A DNA stretch of 64,000 nucleotides, taken from Ignavibacteria bacterium. GTDB taxonomy: Bacteria > Bacteroidota > Ignavibacteria > Tepidaquicellales > Tepidaquicellaceae. The translations under genes and the position numbers were made by a program. The stretch lies in the NCBI GenBank assembly GCA_019694675.1, contig JAIBBK010000013.1:1-64000 (forward strand), given 5' to 3'. Positions within the stretch are counted from its first letter, which is position 1. The number at the start of each line of letters is the position of its first letter. Shown here one piece after another: positions 61,812 to 64,000 of the stretch. The notes under the pieces were generated by a model. It was given only the letters and a program-made list of their open reading frames with translations. It ran no database searches and was not told the DNA's origin.

Positions 61812-62183
61812 ATGAAGCATACTTTGTCAATTGCCGCTGCTCTGCTGATTGCAGCTTTGGTGTATTCGTGCTCTTCAACTCAGATGAGCATGTATAAGCC
61901 GTCCGACAATGCTCCGGGATGGAGGGTGGATGTTACAAAAAAGGGCGGGATCCCTGACGAGTTCATCTGCAAGATCAACGACTCGACCGTTATGTCTTCA
62001 TCATTTCCAATGATCGGCGACAGCTTTGAAAAGAACGGCACTTACAGAGGGAAGAAGGTTGTAATGTCAGGTTACAGGACCTCCGAAGAGAAGAGGGATG
62101 TGAACGGAAACATCACATCAAGCGACAAGTATCAGATCCGTGTGTTCATTGATGACAAGCTTGTTGACAAGTTCGATTTCTGA
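61812..62183 (+). CDS. Small putative lipoprotein
   Basis: 123 residues from the ATG at 61812 (MKHTLSIAAALLI). The leader ends ALVYSCSSTQ with a lipobox-like VYSC. The mature part is beta-rich with a conserved-looking WRVDVTKKGGIPDEFICKINDS and KKVVMSGYRTSEEK. No family recognised. Stands alone on the plus strand, convergent with the 62190 gene (six bases between stops). Confidence 0.65.
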   Translation: MKHTLSIAAALLIAALVYSCSSTQMSMYKPSDNAPGWRVDVTKKGGIPDEFICKINDSTVMSSSFPMIGDSFEKNGTYRGKKVVMSGYRTSEEKRDVNGNITSSDKYQIRVFIDDKLVDKFDF

Positions 62184-62189
62184 GCGGAT

Positions 62190-63665
62190 TCAATGCGGCT
62201 TACCGGACCTGCCGGAATTTCTTAGCAGGCCCTGAAGCCATACCCTGTCTGTGGCGCTGATGTCAGTCTTCATGGTCTTGCTGATCTCGTAGGACCGTTC
62301 GTCATCACTTACCGTAAACAGCTTAGCAATGCAATTGACAAAATTGCTGAACTGCTTTGCATGCCGCTCGTGGATAATGTCTTTTCGGTTGATGTAATGG
62401 CGCACGGCATCAATCTGACTTAATGCCGCCTCATGTTCACCGGTCATGTAATAGATCTTAAGCAGAATTGATTTTGCGCCGAGGTAGAAGGAATAATTCG
62501 GGTAATCCACGCCCAGCAGTTGCTTAAGCGCTGACGGGTGATCTCCCCTGAAGAAGTGCAGATTTGCTCCTGCAAGACTGAGTGTCTGATCGCGGATATC
62601 GTCATGGATCTTCAGGCTCCTTCCGGCAATGAATCTCTCAGCCCATTCAAACTCGCCAATCATGGATGCATACTTGACCGCATTGATGAAGTACATGTGA
62701 TATGCAAAGTAATGCCACAGAGGTATGTCCTTATCTTCCATTTCTTTAATGATCGAAAACACTTCTCCGGCATCACTGCAATATCCTTTGTTGAATCTGT
62801 AAACAGAATGATTGTACAGATAGATGAACATTCTGTGCTTCTCGATATTTCCGAAACTGCCTGAATGAGCTGACACATACTTGCGGAGATCATTGAACCC
62901 ATTGGCATCATCTGGGTTCATGAGCATCTTCACCGAAAGGTAATCTGCATAAAGCGACTGGTGTTCCCTCCGAAGCAGGGTGCTGTGTCTTTCCACAAAG
63001 TTCGTAATATCGTCAAACGCCCATGTATCAAACTCAATGGACTTCTTGTAATGAAGTTTCAGATTAAGTATCGAATAGAAATGAAGAAGTTTGATTGAAA
63101 TGTAATGCAGGTCAAGTGCGAATGAGATCTTTCCCAGCTGTACTTCCGGTGATGAAAGCTGTTTTGACTTGAACTGAAAATAGATCTGTTCGGCATCCAT
63201 CAGGTAATAATAGTTCTCTGTACTGCGGGATCTTACATTGCCGAGCTTCTTCACGACATCCCTGTAATATCTTTCAAAGCTCTTCGGATAATTTCTGACC
63301 GCAGACTCCCTCATAAGCAATGAGCCCGTCAGGTACTCATCATTAAGGAGACTGTTAATTGCGAGAAATTTTTCAGTCAGCTTCGTGAAGTTCGAAAGCA
63401 GTTTTCTGATATTGGCATCATTCTCCGCTCCATCAGCCGATGCAGGATAGATGTGCTTTGCAATATCTGCCTTCTCAATCTTGTCAAGTCCGTCTTTAGC
63501 ATGGATTTTTCTGAGATAAGAGTAAAGCCTGATTATCGCATCGCTGTTGTTGAAATACTGCGATCTCAGAAATGCTCCAAGCTCCCTGAATTCCGGATTG
63601 CTTAACCCGCGAAGGATCTCCGCAAGTTTGCTGTCGCCAAGGCCGCCGGGAACTGACTTCTTCAT
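62190..63665 (-). CDS. Uncharacterised ~500-residue helical protein, family member C
   Basis: 491 residues, cytosolic. Same layout as the genes at 15540 and 23516: N-terminal LRGLSNPEFRELGAFLRSQ with YFNNS, a IYPASAD turn, a long helical centre, a TPR-like block (LHFFRGDHPSALKQLLGV) and an end with DRVWLQGLLRNS. It is the most distant from the patatin/caspase block and sits beside lipoproteins. Function unknown. Three members within 48 kb suggest expansion of the family in this genome. Confidence 0.78.
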   Translation of the reverse strand: MKKSVPGGLGDSKLAEILRGLSNPEFRELGAFLRSQYFNNSDAIIRLYSYLRKIHAKDGLDKIEKADIAKHIYPASADGAENDANIRKLLSNFTKLTEKFLAINSLLNDEYLTGSLLMRESAVRNYPKSFERYYRDVVKKLGNVRSRSTENYYYLMDAEQIYFQFKSKQLSSPEVQLGKISFALDLHYISIKLLHFYSILNLKLHYKKSIEFDTWAFDDITNFVERHSTLLRREHQSLYADYLSVKMLMNPDDANGFNDLRKYVSAHSGSFGNIEKHRMFIYLYNHSVYRFNKGYCSDAGEVFSIIKEMEDKDIPLWHYFAYHMYFINAVKYASMIGEFEWAERFIAGRSLKIHDDIRDQTLSLAGANLHFFRGDHPSALKQLLGVDYPNYSFYLGAKSILLKIYYMTGEHEAALSQIDAVRHYINRKDIIHERHAKQFSNFVNCIAKLFTVSDDERSYEISKTMKTDISATDRVWLQGLLRNSGRSGKPH

Positions 63666-63764
63666 TCACAGTAATTTGATTCAAATTCCCCAAAATAAAG
63701 TTCACTTGCAACATTTTTGTGCAGCACTTAAGCGATCTCCGTTCACAGATGGGCAATAATGTCT

Positions 63765-63795
63765 TTGCACCGCCTCATGCCTGCGTGTAGTTTTG
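63765..63795 (+). promoter_or_regulatory. Candidate promoter of the 63824 gene
   Basis: TTG (63765-63767), 20 bases, TAGTTTTG (63788-63795): the best full match to the Bacteroidetes pattern in the window, 28 bases before the ATG. Confidence 0.55.
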
Positions 63796-63823
63796 ACCAA
63801 CTTTTAAGATCAATCACACAATC

Positions 63824-64000
63824 ATGGTTTACATCTATCTCAGGCACAAGGTAAGGGACTTCGACACCTGGAAGCCCTTCTTTGACAATGACTATGCATC
63901 AAGAAGAAATTACGGCATAGAAGTGAAGAAACTCTTCCGTTCCGTTTCCGACCGCAATGACGTTCACGTTCTCTTTTCCGCCCCCTCTGAAGACAGCGTG
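63824..64000 (+). CDS. Dimeric alpha/beta-barrel protein, N-terminal part (3' end outside window)
   Basis: 59 codons from ATG 63824 remain open to the window end. The start MVYIYLRHKVRDFDTWK, followed by VKKLFRSVSDRNDVHVLFSA, has the beta-alpha-beta pattern of small ferredoxin-like dimeric barrels (antibiotic-biosynthesis-monooxygenase or related uncharacterised groups). The full length is unknown. The upstream promoter match supports it as a real gene. Confidence 0.6.
   Translation, partial: MVYIYLRHKVRDFDTWKPFFDNDYASRRNYGIEVKKLFRSVSDRNDVHVLFSAPSEDSV

Noticed and set aside
1..64000. CRISPR arrays, tRNA/rRNA genes, insertion sequences, prophage genes
   Set aside because: Nothing with repeat-spacer periodicity, cloverleaf-like sequence, transposase or phage structural motifs was found by reading; a covariance search was not possible here.

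Overview
The window reads as a chromosomal piece from a bacterium of the Bacteroidetes/Chlorobi (FCB) side, most likely an Ignavibacteria-like lineage. Three things point there. Five secreted proteins end in a type IX secretion (T9SS) sorting domain with the motif QNYPNPFNP. Most genes lack a Shine-Dalgarno sequence. Several upstream regions carry the Bacteroidetes-type -7 element TAnnTTTG, sometimes with a TTG about 18-20 bases upstream. The assignment is inferred from motifs, not from a database search. No tRNA, rRNA, CRISPR array, insertion sequence or prophage was recognised.

Layout. 1-1691: the 3' end of mutL, convergent with a DUF2130 coiled-coil/nuclease-like gene. 2180-4408: an uncharacterised 742-residue protein. 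4874-11830: an outer-membrane and periplasmic uptake/amide-hydrolysis cluster (DcaP-like porin, secreted glutaminase, two paralogous porins, secreted amidohydrolase, small beta-barrel). 11875-13284: a DUF389 membrane protein. 13401-25033: an accessory block with two secreted proteins (one a GH18 chitinase) that share a 179-residue dockerin-containing C-terminal module, two members of a ~500-residue uncharacterised family, a Pr6Pr-like membrane protein, and a tightly linked pair made of a patatin-like phospholipase and a caspase-TPR protein. 25034-26252: non-coding sequence with a candidate structured RNA and a hairpin-rich secA leader. 26253-33059: secA, a small unknown gene, and a large MalT/LAL-type STAND activator with a C-terminal BTAD domain. 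33147-41705: a five-gene run with squalene synthesis genes hpnC, hpnD and hpnE followed by a two-protein radical acyl-CoA dehydratase/activase system. 42299-51337: T9SS cargo proteins (three Ycf48-like propellers, an Omp28-like protein, a sialidase-fold protein) with small accessory genes between. 51347-64000: a TMTC-like glycosyltransferase/TPR protein, a lamin-tail-domain protein, MarC, an NlpC/P60 hydrolase, a Bax-inhibitor-1 protein, guaB, two tandem M23 peptidases with a lipoprotein, a third member of the ~500-residue family, and the start of a further gene.

How the genes may work together. Many products are exported or sit in the envelope: porins bring substrates in, the glutaminase and amidohydrolase cut them in the periplasm, and chitinase and propeller proteins act at or outside the surface. 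The radical dehydratase genes suggest anaerobic or facultative metabolism. The best candidate for an undescribed system is the patatin plus caspase-TPR pair (18086-21697). It has the parts of an abortive-infection or programmed-death module but no nucleotide cyclase, gasdermin or CRISPR partner. Its neighbourhood of dockerin-tagged proteins and ~500-residue paralogues is also not explained by any system I know.
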